Assembly: GCA_005406025.1 (NCBI GenBank)
Contig: BGZK01000099.1
Location: 124,001 to 188,000 of the forward strand
From: Eumeta japonica
Taxonomy: Eukaryota; Arthropoda; Insecta; Lepidoptera; Psychidae
Direction: 5' to 3'
DNA length: 64,000 nt
The notes below the pieces were generated by a model. The model was given only the letters and a program-made list of their open reading frames with translations. It had not been told where the DNA came from and ran no database searches. The translations under genes and the position numbers were made by a program. Below are positions 12,101 to 24,883 of the stretch, in pieces. Every line of letters starts with the position of its first letter. Position 1 is the stretch's first letter.

Positions 12101-14414
12101 CTCCTTTAATAATAGAAAACTATGCGTCTCTGTGAGTAATTAAACTCTATAGTCTTGTACCAACATACCAATGCAGGGGCGCTACTTTGCGGCATGGAGT
12201 TCTTCATCGAAGTATTAGGGTAATTTTGAACGAAATTTTAGCATGCATAACTTCAGAACCCTCTCATATGCTTTCTCAGCACACGCTTGATTGGTTTTCA
12301 CTAGCGTTTACTTGACGATTTTATCGATAGTAACTTCTGCTGTGCCTGAATAATTACTTTCGCTTTTATTTTACGGAACATTTAAACTTAAAACAGTTTA
12401 CAACAGAAATAAAAAAATAAGCCTTGTAAAATTCAAATGTATCATTATTCGCCATTCTTAAATATGGGGATTTATTCTATTTTTTTACATTTATTTAAAA
12501 CCTGTTTTAGTTGTCGATATAAAACAGATGATTGCTATTCAACTAATTTATGTGTACGACTCCAATAAAACTTTTTTTTTAATTTTGCAATTTAATTGAA
12601 AAAATAAAAGACTCATTACTAAAAAAAATATTACTGACTCAATAAGAATTCTGTAGGTAAACGGGTAAAGATTTAAACAACTCTACACTTCCACAAACAC
12701 TGCCCACTTCATCGCTGATGGTAGCGCGTACTGTGATCAATGCATTTACGGTTAGGGCTGTGTTAACACATACATAAAAATACTAATGCTTATGATTAAA
12801 TAAAATATCGGAAGAACTGACCAAATTTTATGGTCAAGTTTTTCGCTGTTCGTTACAGACATCCATGTAAAAGTATTTCATATGTGGTGTATCAAATTTT
12901 CAATCATACCAGTACCGTTATTTACTTTCCTTCCTTCCTACAATCCTGTTAATTCAGACTGACTTTTAGGCCTTTACGCTTAAGGCTTAAGCACTTCATG
13001 CTGCCCCAATTCAAGTTCAGAACTCATATTTGAAGCTTACGTATATTATTGGATGTTCTTATTTATATATTGTGGTACATGTTATTTGGGTATGAATTTG
13101 ATAGTACAGATAGATTTGAGTGGTATTCAAAAACTGCTACGTTGTGCGCCGATTTTTACGGTTTTCTTTTATTGGCTTTGTTGTCAGTTGGCGTTTGCAT
13201 TAATAGACGGCATTCAATTCCACCTCACATTTTGATCAGTTTTCATTTTCTTCATTGCATTAGATCATTATTATTATTAATAATAATATGTTTCTTAACC
13301 ATGCAGACTAATATATTTATAAATGTATTAACAAATTATGATAAACATAATTAAACGTAAAGTATTTTGATTACTGTTGGCCCCACATCAGGCAGCGTCA
13401 GTCCTGTAGTGGTCATATATTACAAGTTTTCCTGTGCTAGTGTCATTTTTATTTACAATTGTCTTTACATTCATCGTGCTATTCTTTATACGAAGTGGAA
13501 TTATAGAAAAGTATGCAATATCAACAACAGCAGTATAATAATGTGGACCGAAAATATGAGGTGCTTTATCTACCTTTGCCTACCCTGTAATTGGTAGGAA
13601 CTGTTCAGTGTGACCATAACTCCAAGGTACGTTCAAGGACCGAATGATGTGTTTTGTCTTACCGAAGGAGTAGTTTTTTAAGTCGCAGACACTGGCTATC
13701 TGACTATATATAATACAGTACAGTAATGGGAATGGTGTAAATCGTTGAGCAAAGACAATCGCGGTGTGTTTTCTCCATAAAAACATGTTTTTTGAACAAG
13801 TTAGGATACTTTCAGAATATGCAATTTGCGTATACTAATAACTTGTCCGTCTTTATAGTGTGAATGTGTGTGGAATAACAAAGGGACTTTTGTTATTCCA
13901 AAAGGACACATTCATCATTACTTTCAACACAGCTCTTTGGGCTCTTTCAAGGTGAATTAAGTAGCACAATGCAGCGTTGCTTGCTAAATATTCGGCGTGT
14001 GATTTTGTTTACAGGAATTTAGTTATAATTTCGAATAAATAATCACACAATAAAATTTCAGTCTATCGATCCAGCCTTAAGTCCATAACGAGAAGGGCAG
14101 TACGTGATTGGTCGAGTTCGCGGTGGATTAAGCCGGCTCGCTGTTTTACGTCCGACGTTTTTAACCATAGCCCGAGTTGTTGGAAATGTGGCTGTAAAAG
14201 TGCGCTAAAAAATTCAAATGCGAATGGTACTCAATGAATAAAAATGAATAATAATATTAAATATGCCAACACACGCTGCACTAAATACCACTCGATCTGT
14301 ATAACCTACGAATAATTAACAAAGGTCAACGAACTCCATAAGAATATAACATAGATGACATTTTAGACCTGAGATCCCTTTCTACCTGGGTGTTTGTTAC
14401 ATTAATTTTACTCG
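9186..14414. other. AT-rich noncoding stretch
   Basis: No gene or classified transposon was recognised. The longest ATG frame (9875-10198, 107 codons, +) has no known motif, signal peptide or convincing splice context. A GC-richer patch lies at about 11200-11400. A (TA)n run sits at about 11858-11872. A 12-bp perfect inverted repeat occurs at 13871-13900. Confidence 0.35.
13871..13900. repeat. Inverted repeat, 12-bp arms, 6-bp loop
   Basis: TGGAATAACAAA (13871-13882) and TTTGTTATTCCA (13889-13900) are perfect reverse complements. Outside them GAATGTGT and ACACATTC continue the symmetry with a small offset. The structure could be a hairpin or the relic of a small palindromic element. Confidence 0.75.
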
Positions 14415-14575
14415 GATATTTTATTGTGCGGTACAACGCACAATAAAATATCTGTTGCTCTGAATTGCCTGCGAATGAAGCAATGCGCAGGTTCAGCGCT
14501 CCCCGTCCAACCTTCTTCTCCCCGGTGTTCCTATTTCCCGCCATTGCGACGCTTTAGTGATTAACTTCACAGTAG
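14415..14575 (-). repeat. Short interspersed repeat family A, copy 1, ending in a 16-bp palindrome
   Basis: Read on the minus strand, CTGTGAAGTTA, TCGCAATGG, GGGGAGAAG, CGGGGAG, TTCATTCGCAG and TTCAGAGC occur in the same order and spacing as in a + strand copy at about 19188-19355. The low-coordinate end carries a perfect 16-bp inverted repeat, 14415-14430 and 14437-14452, with loop GTACAA. I recognise no tRNA promoter or transposase, so the class is open (SINE-like or MITE-like). Confidence 0.7.
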
Positions 14576-17500
14576 TGTATTAATTTGTTTACTCCTCCAG
14601 TTTTATGGCACTGGATCATAAGCAAAAAAGAAATCAATTTCATTTTCAAAATAATAAATCTTATATGAATACACAACCTTGAGTATACATTACTAATTTA
14701 CAACTTATGATGTTAAATCGATATCTTATTAGATTTATTTTATATGTAGTTGATTTCTTCTAATTAGTCGCAGGTGGATTGATAATTGTTGTAATCCACC
14801 CACAAGTGCATATAGAATGTTGACATATTTATTACTTTTAAAAGCATCGGACGCCGTATCAAATAATTCATCGTAAACAATACCAATCCATCGATATACT
14901 TATTCGAACCACGTAGACCATATGGCAAAATCATTTTATTGTTTCGATCGACACTGTCTAATTTAGATGACACATTAACGTCATTATTGTCGTCACTTTC
15001 GCATTTCTCACACACACAGTCCTGACGCTAGTTCGTCACCTCGTGATTGCGCGTCGACAGTCGCCTCGCCTCGCGCCGGTCGCGTACGCGCACCGCACGA
15101 GCCGCGTCGGCCGGGCGCCGTGAGACATGGCTGTTTACGATAATGCTTTGTGTGACGATAAGATTGTGCGTACCCGTGTCCGATATCCTCGTACGGTTAC
15201 GAGGACATTATGTGTTTTTATTTCTTGTCGATGAGACTTATTACACGCACATGTATATCGATAGTTACAGACAGTCGATAGATAATGTGTCGTGCTCGTC
15301 GATATTTTTGTTTTCCGCCGCGGGACTGGATGGGCGGAAGCTCGAGTTGGATAATGAAAGTACTTTTTTTTTGTTGTTAACCGATTTACAACGCAACGAG
15401 ATACGGGCGAGAAAATATTTAGTAATATAACCATGTCGGACAGTTAATAATATGTATAAGTCGCTTAGTCTTCTATTTTGATAATCGATATTGGAAAGTA
15501 CGCTTGTAAAATATATAAGGTCTGAAATGTATAAGAAGTATGATTTGTCTGAATAAAAAGAAAATATATTATTGTTTACCAGGCTAAAGGTTGGTTAAAA
15601 GGTTATGCCTTGAATAATATTCAATATTCAATAACGATTTTGTTGTAGTTTTCGTCAAAGACGAGAGATGGCCTTTAAACTTCCACGTTATATTATATAT
15701 AAGAGCAAGTATGTTACGCAAAGTTCCTAGTACACAAACGTTTAGTAGATGACAAATGATAGGTAAATAAATAACGCACCAGCTCCATTTTATTACCAGT
15801 TATTTAGCACCTTTTTTATTTATTCAAAACATATGATGTGATACGTCAAGTTAAATATTCTAAAGAAGTATAGATAACAATAATTTTCATACAATAAAGG
15901 CGTTTGCATTAATTCTCATTAAGAAGTATCTTTTTACTACCGCTTCAGAAAAACAAGAAATCGAAGAATCGGCAAGACGTACCTTGTTCAAGTCTATCGT
16001 TCTTTTATGTGTCGTAATGTATTCAATCATGGGGTTATGACCCAATGACCCCCTTGACACCCTTGACTGGGTGTTCGTCTTACTATTGCTATCGAAATGG
16101 AGACAATCCTGACTGAACCTCCCATATGTGTGATCCCTCCTCGATCCAAGGCTGAATCCGACCTAGCGTGCAGGACTGAGATGATTTTTATGAATATAAG
16201 AAAATGGTATCGCCCCAACATAATTTCATAATACATTTTACTTGACTGCAACTCGTAAAACGTTCTTAACCAAAAATATAGCACATCCGCCGATAATAAT
16301 AATTATAACAGTAATTTCCTTGTGAACACTCCCCACTCGTCGGTTTAAACTTTAGGGAGGTGTCTTCGAGTCTCCCATCGTGTTGTTGGCTTATTTTTAC
16401 GATATCACAGCGTTTTTTTTTTCTTATTTTTGAAGACGCATTTTTCGGATGCCCCTTATCATTTTATCTATCCTATTGTTGACAGCTTATTATCGAAGTT
16501 GAGAGCGGGGCACGTGATCCCTCATAAATGTAGATCGGCATTTATCTAGTCGATGTATCAATCAAGTACGTCTTAAGGGATTTAGATACACGGCCAGATT
16601 CGTGTTTAGTTACGGGGACAGGGGCGACCGGGGTGTTTCGTCTTCAAAGGTTCCGTACGTGCCGATCTTTAAATATCGCACGACACAATTGGAAATTTTC
16701 GTCATCGCCTTATCATACCTATCGTCCTGATGTAGTAAAAGTGTTCGATTGATTTTAAATGATAATTCTGATATTTAATAAATAACTGTTATGATATGAT
16801 ATTTAATAAATAACACTATTTTCGTATACCAAATAACACAATTTGGTATCTCGATCTAAATCGAATACGTGAAAAAGCGTCCGTTTGAAATTACAAGGGC
16901 TAATAATTTATAAAACATGTAGAAAAAATAATTTTCGACTGAACATGTAAATATATATATATGTAACTTTAAAGGAGTTTTTTTTCTATTAGGTATTATA
17001 ACTAATATACACTACCCAAATTCGCCGTTTTGCATTTATGGTTATTTTATTTTTCTGGGTAAGTACGAAAAATTCTATCCACAATTCTTCTGTTGAAAAG
17101 AAGTACGAGTATAGAGTTCCTTCGATGAAACCCTAATGAAAACCTTCGTTAAACTTAACGAAAGTGTTCGAGAGCGGCGGTTACAGAGTGGCCAAGAGCG
17201 TACGCGACCCGATTCCAAATCCCGTCCATGGGAAAATTAATCAACGACTTCAAACCGCTTGCTCCATGCTTCAGAGAGTGCTTTAAGCCGTCGGTGCCGG
17301 ATGTCGTCACAGGACAGTTAACAGCCTCGGACACCGCACCGGACCGACGTGAGCGGCCGGGGTACGATCCTCTGATTGTAAAATAGGACGATTGATTGGA
17401 CTGTGGACTGATGTCAAGAAGGCGTCGCGTACGCGTCTAGCATTTCATAGACAACGCTCCATGCTACGAGATGCGCCTTCATTGAGCTCTCTATGTTCGT

Positions 17501-19187
17501 CGAAATGTCTATTGCAGTCGGGCGTCCGTTACATAGGCACGATATAGGACGCACGGCAATGCGATCGTAATTAAATGCTACTTTAATAGTTTATGCATTT
17601 GTAGAGGACAGGTGGGGCGCGTATCTACGCCACTTATGAGACCCCATGTGAATAGATAGTTCATAGGAATCGTTAGTTGTTTTTTTTTTTTTGTAGACAT
17701 TTATCATTTTTATCTTTAGATATGGTGTAATTGTATTCGCAATTAAAATAAACGTTATTAAAGGGATGTGTTTAGATGTTTTTCTGTAGGTCGCTTAAAA
17801 TATATATAAATGAAAAAAAAATTGCTTTTTTTCTTTTCAATTAATTATTATTTAATTAAAACAATTTGTAAGAGAGATAAGCAATGATCGCATCATGTGC
17901 AAATATATATAGCCTCTACCTACCTTTCTGGGAAATGTGCGTGAGTTTATAATAAATAAATTATAATTAAAGTAGATTGAAGTATCTCAGAATCGTTTCG
18001 CCAGTTCTTTACTACATATGGATAAATTGAATTGCTTGTTAGAAAGAGAGACAACTGTTGAGATCTGATTAAATCGGCCATAAAAAGTACTCGTGAAACT
18101 CGTTTTGCACATTTTACGAAAACGAGATTAGCAAGGATCATTAATGCCTTTGAATTTTATAGTCGGTTTTAACAGATTTTGATTGAATTTTTTCTCCATC
18201 TTATCTAATCGAGTTATGTATATTTCAGCAACAAATACAACGTTTTCGTTATCAGTCGACCACGTCCTTATCTGAGTGTTTCTAACATTCAAATTCAAAT
18301 GTATGACTACGAGGGAGTTCCATCAGTATTTTTAATTATTGACAAAATTTTAATTTAGTTTTTTACTCATTTTTTGACATTAATTAATAAATACTTTAAT
18401 ATATAAAATACTCGTGTCAGATTTTTCATCAATCCGCTGTAAAGTCAGGGCCCCACTATGCTTTTTATTTCACCGATGGATTCTCCCTCCCTTTCCACGC
18501 TCGACCGACGCTGGTATTAAACAGGGACTTCTGAAATGTAAAGAAAAATAAAAAACCCTCAGCCGCCGCATCGAGCTTACAAGTTGCTTGTAGCTGAGCT
18601 CTTGGAGAAGATAATCGACAATTGGTGCTTTTAGGTTATAGTTTATGGTTACGTAGCTCAAATTAACAGACGCTTGACAAGACCTGTGATCCTTCACAGT
18701 GTCGAATTAAACTAAACCGCTAAATGTGCGGTTAATTATTAATTCGAATTTTTATACATAAATTAATACAAACTGCCACAATTCATGCATGCGTATTGCA
18801 AAACACAAAAAATATCCCCATAACTAGATTTTAACGATTTAAGCAATAAATAAATTATACAATCACATTTTAATTAACAATAATTCAGTACAGTTGAAGA
18901 AAAAATTGAGAAAAAAATTACCCATAACAAAACACAAGCGTTGATGGCCGTGTGCCGCGGGCGCAGGCGAGTGGTGTGGCGTTTGGAAGTAGGCTATATC
19001 ATTAAAAAGATGTGGAGTGTACGCATGATCTGGACAACTTTAACACCGTCAAGTCTTTTTATTACATAACAGGCGGAACGAGCGTGATAACTAAAATAAA
19101 TACCGAGAGCTGTAAGCGAATGGAAAATTAATTTATTGTCAAAATTAATTACTAAAAAAAACATTATGTGGTATAATGTTACAATAT
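14576..19187. other. Noncoding stretch with a GC-rich patch at about 15020-15130
   Basis: The patch at 15020-15130 is CpG-rich (strings such as TCGCGCCGGTCGCGTACGCG) and is followed by GTGAGA at about 15119, which resembles a splice donor. A noncoding first exon from an alternative pan promoter is possible but unproven. A second GC-rich zone spans about 17170-17540. An 18-bp perfect direct repeat (TGATATTTAATAAATAAC) lies at 16769-16786 and 16797-16814. Open frames here, including the 127-codon one from 15047, start at non-ATG codons and look like chance. Confidence 0.35.
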
Positions 19188-19355
19188 AGCGCACGAAATT
19201 TTGCCACTGTGAAGTTAGTCACGAAAGTGTCGCAATGGTGTAAAATTGGCTCGCTGGGGAGAAGCAGCAAGGATCGGGGAGTGTTAAACCAGCGCATCAC
19301 ATCATTCGCAGTCGGTTCAGAGCGGCAAAGTTTCGTGGCTTGTACTGTACTTGTA
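19188..19355 (+). repeat. Short interspersed repeat family A, copy 2
   Basis: CACTGTGAAGTTAGTCAC, GTGTCGCAATGG, GGGGAGAAG, TCGGGGAGTG, TCATTCGCAG and TTCAGAGC appear in the order seen inverted at 14415-14575. It abuts a minus-strand tRNA-derived SINE, so two repeats are joined tail to tail here. Ends are approximate. Confidence 0.7.
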
Positions 19356-19384
19356 TTTCTTTTATCTATGCAATAAATGTACTG

Positions 19385-19622
19385 TCCTATTATTTCGGAT
19401 ACACACTCAACGCTGTCTGGTACCAAACTAAACAACAAGGCAACAATATATATATATATATATATACACCTTACATTACACGTATAAACACCCAGACTCA
19501 AGACAAACATTATTTTTTTGTCAAATAAATGTTGGTATTAAGCGGGAACCGAACCCCGCCCCCAGCGTGGCAGGCAGAGTCACCATCGACTGCATCAATC
19601 AGACAATCTTTTAACAGGAACA
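19385..19622 (-). repeat. tRNA-derived SINE, copy 1 (minus strand)
   Basis: On the minus strand a polymerase III box-B-like GGTTCGGTTCCCGC (inverse at about 19541-19554) is preceded by a tRNA-like head with GGTGACTCTGCC. It is followed by AATGTTTGTCTTGAGTCTG (inverse at about 19495-19513), and then GTTTAGTTTGGTACCAGAC near the tail. A (TA)n run (about 19447-19467) lies inside. The same three blocks occur in the same order at 29190-29430, so this is a genuine SINE family. SINEs are copied by LINE enzymes in trans; this copy makes no protein. Confidence 0.75.
19447..19467. repeat. (TA)n microsatellite inside a SINE
   Basis: About ten TA units lie between the body and tail blocks of the minus-strand SINE copy. 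Confidence 0.9.
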
Positions 19623-20453
19623 GCCTTAGTCTCAACAGTTGCCTGTGTGCTACTTTGCACAACGATATACAGCAGGACAACGGCCCAAGAAAATTAATTT
19701 AAGACACATGGGACGACAGGAAATCATATCGAGTATCTCTCGCATCCGAAGTGAGCGTTTTATGCGCCAAGAGATAGTTAGAAAAACATATTTGATCCGG
19801 AAGCATTTTATTTTGTAAATATTAAAGCTACGTTTTCGGACGGATACCGTGGTTTCGAAACTGTTGACCATCCATCGCTTGTTCGAGGAGACCGACCTCG
19901 CTCCGTCACCTGACGGCCGCGTCGTCTTCTACGAACACTCCGTAATGAGCGTTGGCAAATGTGACGGTCGGTTAAAAGCGCTCGCTCACAAAAAAGTCGA
20001 CGGATAATTAATAAAAGGCCCGTAAAAAGCGGGCGTGCGCGGCTCACTCGCTTATCGATTATGGTCGGGTTGAAAGCGCTTAATTGCGTGCTGCCGGAGG
20101 ATCTGGTCCGCGGTCGGCTGCGAGACGAAGTGACATTTTCGTTTATCTTCGATCACGTCGCAGGCTGCCGGGTCGGTTCGGCTACCCCGTGTTGCCGCTC
20201 GATGGATAGTAGTGCACCGCGGGGTTATTTTTAATGTTATCAAAAAACTGTTAATGCTTTTATCCTAGTATACCTTTCAGAATGTAAAATAGTACGATAA
20301 TTTTCTCTATAGTTTTCTATAGTCGTGGACTTTGTACGCAGTCGTCAGTTTTATCTATCACGCTCGTCGTCGGCCACCGATATTTTTATAGCTACCTTTA
20401 TTACGAACTAATTTGCCGATATTTTTATAGGAAATTTTATCGATACATATAAG
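19623..20453. other. Noncoding stretch with a GC-rich island at about 19900-20220
   Basis: The island is rich in CpG (strings such as GACCTCGCTCCGTCACC and CGGTCGGCTGCGAGACG) with embedded TTAATT and TAATTG sites. Frames on the minus strand (19808-20047 and 20052-20243) have no recognisable product. It is best read as unique, possibly regulatory intronic DNA. Confidence 0.35.
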
Positions 20454-20455
20454 TA

Positions 20456-21629
20456 CGAGGGCTGCTATTTGTGTGTCCGGAATATCAAAAAGAAACAAGC
20501 ACCTAGGTATTATTTAACATGGTTTTATTGCTTTTCAAGATATTCGCCATGTGAACGATGCATTTTTGCATTCGCTGAAACCAATTTTTATAGCATTTTT
20601 TTCATTCTGATTGAGGTATCTCCAAAACGTGCATTTTGAACACATAAACGGTCTCTTCGCGCCCGAAAACCGTTGACCAGGTAAATTATTATTCATACTT
20701 GGGAATAAATAGCAATCGTTGAGTGCCAAATCGGGGCTGTACGGCCGATGATCCGTTAATTCGATCTTTCGACCTTCCAAAAACGGAGTCGTTTCGGCCG
20801 ACGTGTGACAGCTAGCATTGTCATGATGAAGAATGATTCTGCGTGTCGATTGTTCTTTCTTATTTCTTAAAAGAATTCTGGCAAACAAATGGTCGTGTAT
20901 ACCCCTAATTTACCGTTTTAAAATTCTCTAGTGACACTAACCACACGGCCATTTATACCAAAAAACAGGCAACCATTTCCTTCAAAGTGCTTTTGGCACG
21001 AATCACTTTTGTTGGGGTCGGATCATCTTAGAACACCCACACCGTTGACTGTTTAGTTTCGGGGTCATACGCATAGCTCCAAGATTCACCATCTGTGTAG
21101 ATATTGTAAACAGCTTTTGACACACCGTTATTGTATATTTTATCATTTTTTTTGCACCAATTTACACGCGCCTATTTTTGATTTGACGCGAACAATTTTT
21201 TTTACGGCCAAATTTTCGTGTAGTATTTTATGTATGCTCATTATACTTATGCCTTTATTTCTTGATATATGACATGACGAACTTGCATTATAAGTTCCAG
21301 TACAGCATCGATATTTTGTAGTAGAACAACCGATGAAGGGCGGATCTTCTATAAATTAGTCCGTCAGCATAGACTGTCCACGATTAAACTCACTAAACCA
21401 GTGATACACAATGGTTTTCGATGGTGCTTCATCTGCAAAAGTCAAAGTTGAAATAAATCATTGCACGAAAATTTCCACGAGTTAAATCCATGGTGATAAA
21501 GACACGTATTTTTCAAAATGACCCCATAATGGTAAAACAATTGACAGTTACATGAAACAAACTGTATTCTACAGCCGAGCAGTCTCGTTTTTAAATGTTG
21601 TAATTACTTTTCATAAATAGCAGCCCTTG
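20456..21629 (-). mobile_element. mariner transposon, nearly full length, inactive
   Basis: The ends are CGAGGGCTGCTATTTGTG (20456-20473) and, inverted, CAAGGGCTGCTATTTATG (21612-21629). They are inverted repeats with two mismatches over 18 bp, each preceded by TA (20454-20455 and 21630-21631), the duplicated target of Tc1/mariner elements. The 1,174-bp length is close to the usual 1.25-1.3 kb for mariner, allowing for small deletions. The transposase reads on the minus strand and is broken (see the pseudogene entry). Mariners move by cut and paste using only this one protein. Confidence 0.92.
20535..21491 (-). pseudogene. mariner transposase pseudogene (DD34D type)
   Basis: The protein starts near ATG at 21491, reading MDLTRGNFRAMIYFNFDF, and then shows DEAPSKTIVYHWFSEFNRGQ, the DNA-binding helix-turn-helix region of mariners. 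Part of the segment between those blocks is missing. The C-terminal half (20535-20888) is open for 117 codons and contains HHDNASCHTS and PYSPDLALNDCYLF. From the D of HDN to the D of NDC are exactly 34 intervening residues, the mariner DD34D spacing. Stops and frameshifts interrupt the middle (for example after QSMLTD), so it is non-functional. Catalytic residues two and three survive; I could not place the first with certainty. Confidence 0.88.
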
Positions 21630-21631
21630 TA

Positions 21632-24600
21632 CGTTTATAGTGAAAATTACATCAAATAGACCATTTAAACTGTTAGATTTTTAAGCGAAATTGAAGATGG
21701 ATACAAAGATGCTTAAACAATACACCCTTTTTAAGGAGTTAACCCGTTGAATACGGTAAATGTAACACCATGTACAATTTATAATATCTTCTTAAAAACT
21801 CTTAATTTATAGACTGAAGAATCTTATCAATCTTCTCGAATGTGAAAATTTCCGTACTACATGCATAACGATTATTTGTACGTGTACACATACATGTAAT
21901 CGTTATGCATGTATGTGTATATGCATTATGATTTGTGTAGTCATTTAACCTTTTCACAAACACCGAACTGAGCGTATACAGGCGGCTAGACGCGGCGTTT
22001 GCCGTCGTGAAAGATTACGACCACGCACTGAAACTTCAGGATATTATTAAAGCCGCGGTTTTGCCTCGTTAGGTGTGAAACCTCAAACGATTGCTCGAGT
22101 CGCTGTAATACATCGATAATACAGAATGACAATTAAAAGTACTAATGAAACACCGCTGTAGGTCTAGACCATCACATCGGAATATCTGCGACGTCGATAA
22201 AAATAAAAGTCAATCGTTTTATTAGGCATTCGGAAATTTAAACGTCTCGGTTGTTAACCTCTCGACTTTGCCAATTTGTTATTTTTTTATTCACTATTAT
22301 CGGCAGCATCCTTGATTTTATTTTATCCGCAATTCATTTTTTTTACCGAAACAAATAAATGAAAGCACTAAAAATAAAATATCGTTCGTCGGTAGATAAA
22401 TCAACGTTTTTCTCGTTTATCAAATCGGCACTCGATGACCACTCTCGTCGGAATTCATCCAAATTAACGCGACAGGGCTGTCGCAATACAAAATATCTCA
22501 GTGAAAATCACCCATAATTGGTCTTTTTCATTGGGATTTTAGGAAGACCATGATTATGGGTTTCCGTTGATTCGTGAATTGAAACCTATAGTTAAATATA
22601 AACCAGTTTAGTTTTTTTTTTCAGAATAGAGTATGGACACACTTATCACACGTGTAAAGTAAAAATTTGAACGATAGAAATGTTGCAAATTATTAAACGA
22701 TTTTTAATCATAAGTATTTGTATGAAAAGAAAATTTATAGAAAAAATAAGTTTGTGAAAGTAATCGTATTATAGGACAATGACATTGTACAATGTCTTAT
22801 TGATAGCACTCACGCTCATTACCTGGTCTGTTACATCCCACTCGTCTTAACAGGGTTGTCGCGGCGTCGTTAATTGATTCCTCGAAAGCGGTCACGGGCA
22901 CGAGACGCGTGCGCCGCTGCGCGAGGTCCGGTGTGCGATCTCCGGTGTTTCGGTGTACAACTCTTAAATGTTCGTACAATGCCGGGTAAAAAAGGCACAC
23001 TGGTATTATAAGAAAAAATTTGGTTGCCTGTAAAGTCGGTATACGGGCGAAAGTTTTACGTGACAACGACTTTGAATGGTAAAATCATTTTAATGTGAAT
23101 ATTCATTCGTATAGTAGGAAGAAGGATGAAATAATAGTAACAATTTAAAACATTTATTTATACAAAATTTATATTTAAAACATTAATTTATACAAAGAAT
23201 CTCGCACTGAATTTTATTAACAAAATTTTTATTTTTACCTTTACATACATGATTTATATACAAATATACATACAATAACTTGCAATACATTTGCAAGCTA
23301 TGCACTAATTCTCTAGTGCTGCGCGCGGCAGACCGATCATAGTTGAGTGGGAGAGACGCAAGGATCTGGCGGGCCTCTCTCGTTCGGTGACTCATCGTTA
23401 CGTTACCGAGCGTTACACTTTTCAAAGTGACTCCAGCCGCAACCTAATTTAAGACGTTGTACGTCAAAATGTTGAATTTATCTGCAACTTTACATGCTAA
23501 TCGAAATTCGTAATTTGTTTTTACGGAAATTCAAATACTTGTTTTTATTTTTTTCTTTACGTATCTTTGCATTACAAGGAAAAGAATTGAACAATTATGA
23601 AGATTTTATAAATGTCAGTGAATACTTTATTCATGATAAAATCATTCGCATTGTTTAACGAAATAAAAGAAGATTTGCTCTCGCAATGGAGTGATGTAAA
23701 TTTGACTCGGTGACCTGACCATACGTTTCCGAAGCAAAGCTCATACGCCAATCGCTACTTCTTTGTAGTCGATGTTTACGATCCCGCATAAAAGGTATAA
23801 TGGGAACATGTAGGTGATACTTGAGCTACCTAATAATATAGTATGCATATTCGGTGTACTTACCTCTTCATTTCACCAAAAAAAGCCTATTTCACCAACA
23901 ACGGCCTAAAATGTATAAGGTAATTTTGACGACGCTAATTTCCTGGACATGGATATCGGGTGAGACTGTTACGTTAGTAATATTATCCCTAATATTTTCA
24001 TCTCAGAGGGAGACGTAATTTAAGCTTGTTCTTCAACGACACAGACGTAGCTATAATATATACGGTGACGTATCTAGCTACAATTTATATTTTACCTACT
24101 TCTGACACAAGCTTTACTTCTGAGTTGTTCGCTTATTTATCGGATTTATAATGCGTGCTGAGTGTAACATTTATCGTTTATCGTTTATTTCCCGGCACAT
24201 AGGAGCGCCGACAGGCGTCGTCCCTCTGTGCACACAACTCTCGCGGCGATATCCGTCCGGGCGCGGGCGCCGGGCGGCCGGTGAAATTGCCTTCTTTTCG
24301 GGGAAATCCGTCATTCCCCTTAAATACGTCCGAGTGGGGTAAACTGATTCGTGCTCATCCAATTACGGCCGGCCCTCGGGGTAAATAGCCCTCACTCTGA
24401 CCAATTGTACGAAGGTGGCGGGATTTCTCGCTTTATTTGTCGTGGCGAGCGTTCGCCAGGAAACTACTTCAGATCTTATTAGTTGCGGAAACTTATCCTT
24501 ATTTCTTAATCCTTATTTATTAAAAACAAGTTACTGATTCGGTTTCGCCCGCGTGCATGGATGTCGACATCGCTCTATGTGGTTCATTATATATGTTTTT

Positions 24601-24794
24601 CTCGGCATACTTTTTTCCTATTTCTTATTTAATTATGTACCAGTCTCAATACATTCAGCCCTCCTGCCTGTCTATAGACAATATAATAATTGTTATATTA
24701 TATACATCAGCTTAATTATGTATATTATAAGAAATGTCTAAAATCTTCAATAAATGTCAACAGTGACTTTCAACCTGTATAAAAGAATATATTC
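21632..24794. other. Noncoding stretch with GC-rich islands and a 17-bp hairpin
   Basis: GC-rich patches lie at about 22800-22960, 23310-23440 and 24190-24390. The last has GGGCGCGGGCGCCGGGCGGC and open frames on both strands. A perfect 17-bp inverted repeat lies at 21858-21913. A weaker one, ACCCATAAT to ATTATGGGT, lies at about 22510-22561. Nothing here resembles a Pangolin exon or a transposase. Confidence 0.35.
21858..21913. repeat. Perfect inverted repeat, 17-bp arms
   Basis: TACATGCATAACGATTA (21858-21874) and TAATCGTTATGCATGTA (21897-21913) are exact reverse complements around a 22-bp spacer that itself holds GTACGTGTAC. It lies about 230 bp beyond the mariner end. It may be a fold-back or a small MITE core. 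Confidence 0.85.
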
Positions 24795-24826
24795 AACTAG
24801 CATTTGCTCGCGGCTTCATCCACTTA

Positions 24827-24883
<57 letters not shown>

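Noticed and set aside
15047..15430. 127-codon plus-strand open frame
   Set aside because: Non-ATG start, Arg-rich start from a CpG-rich patch, no motif, and an overlapping frame on the opposite strand.
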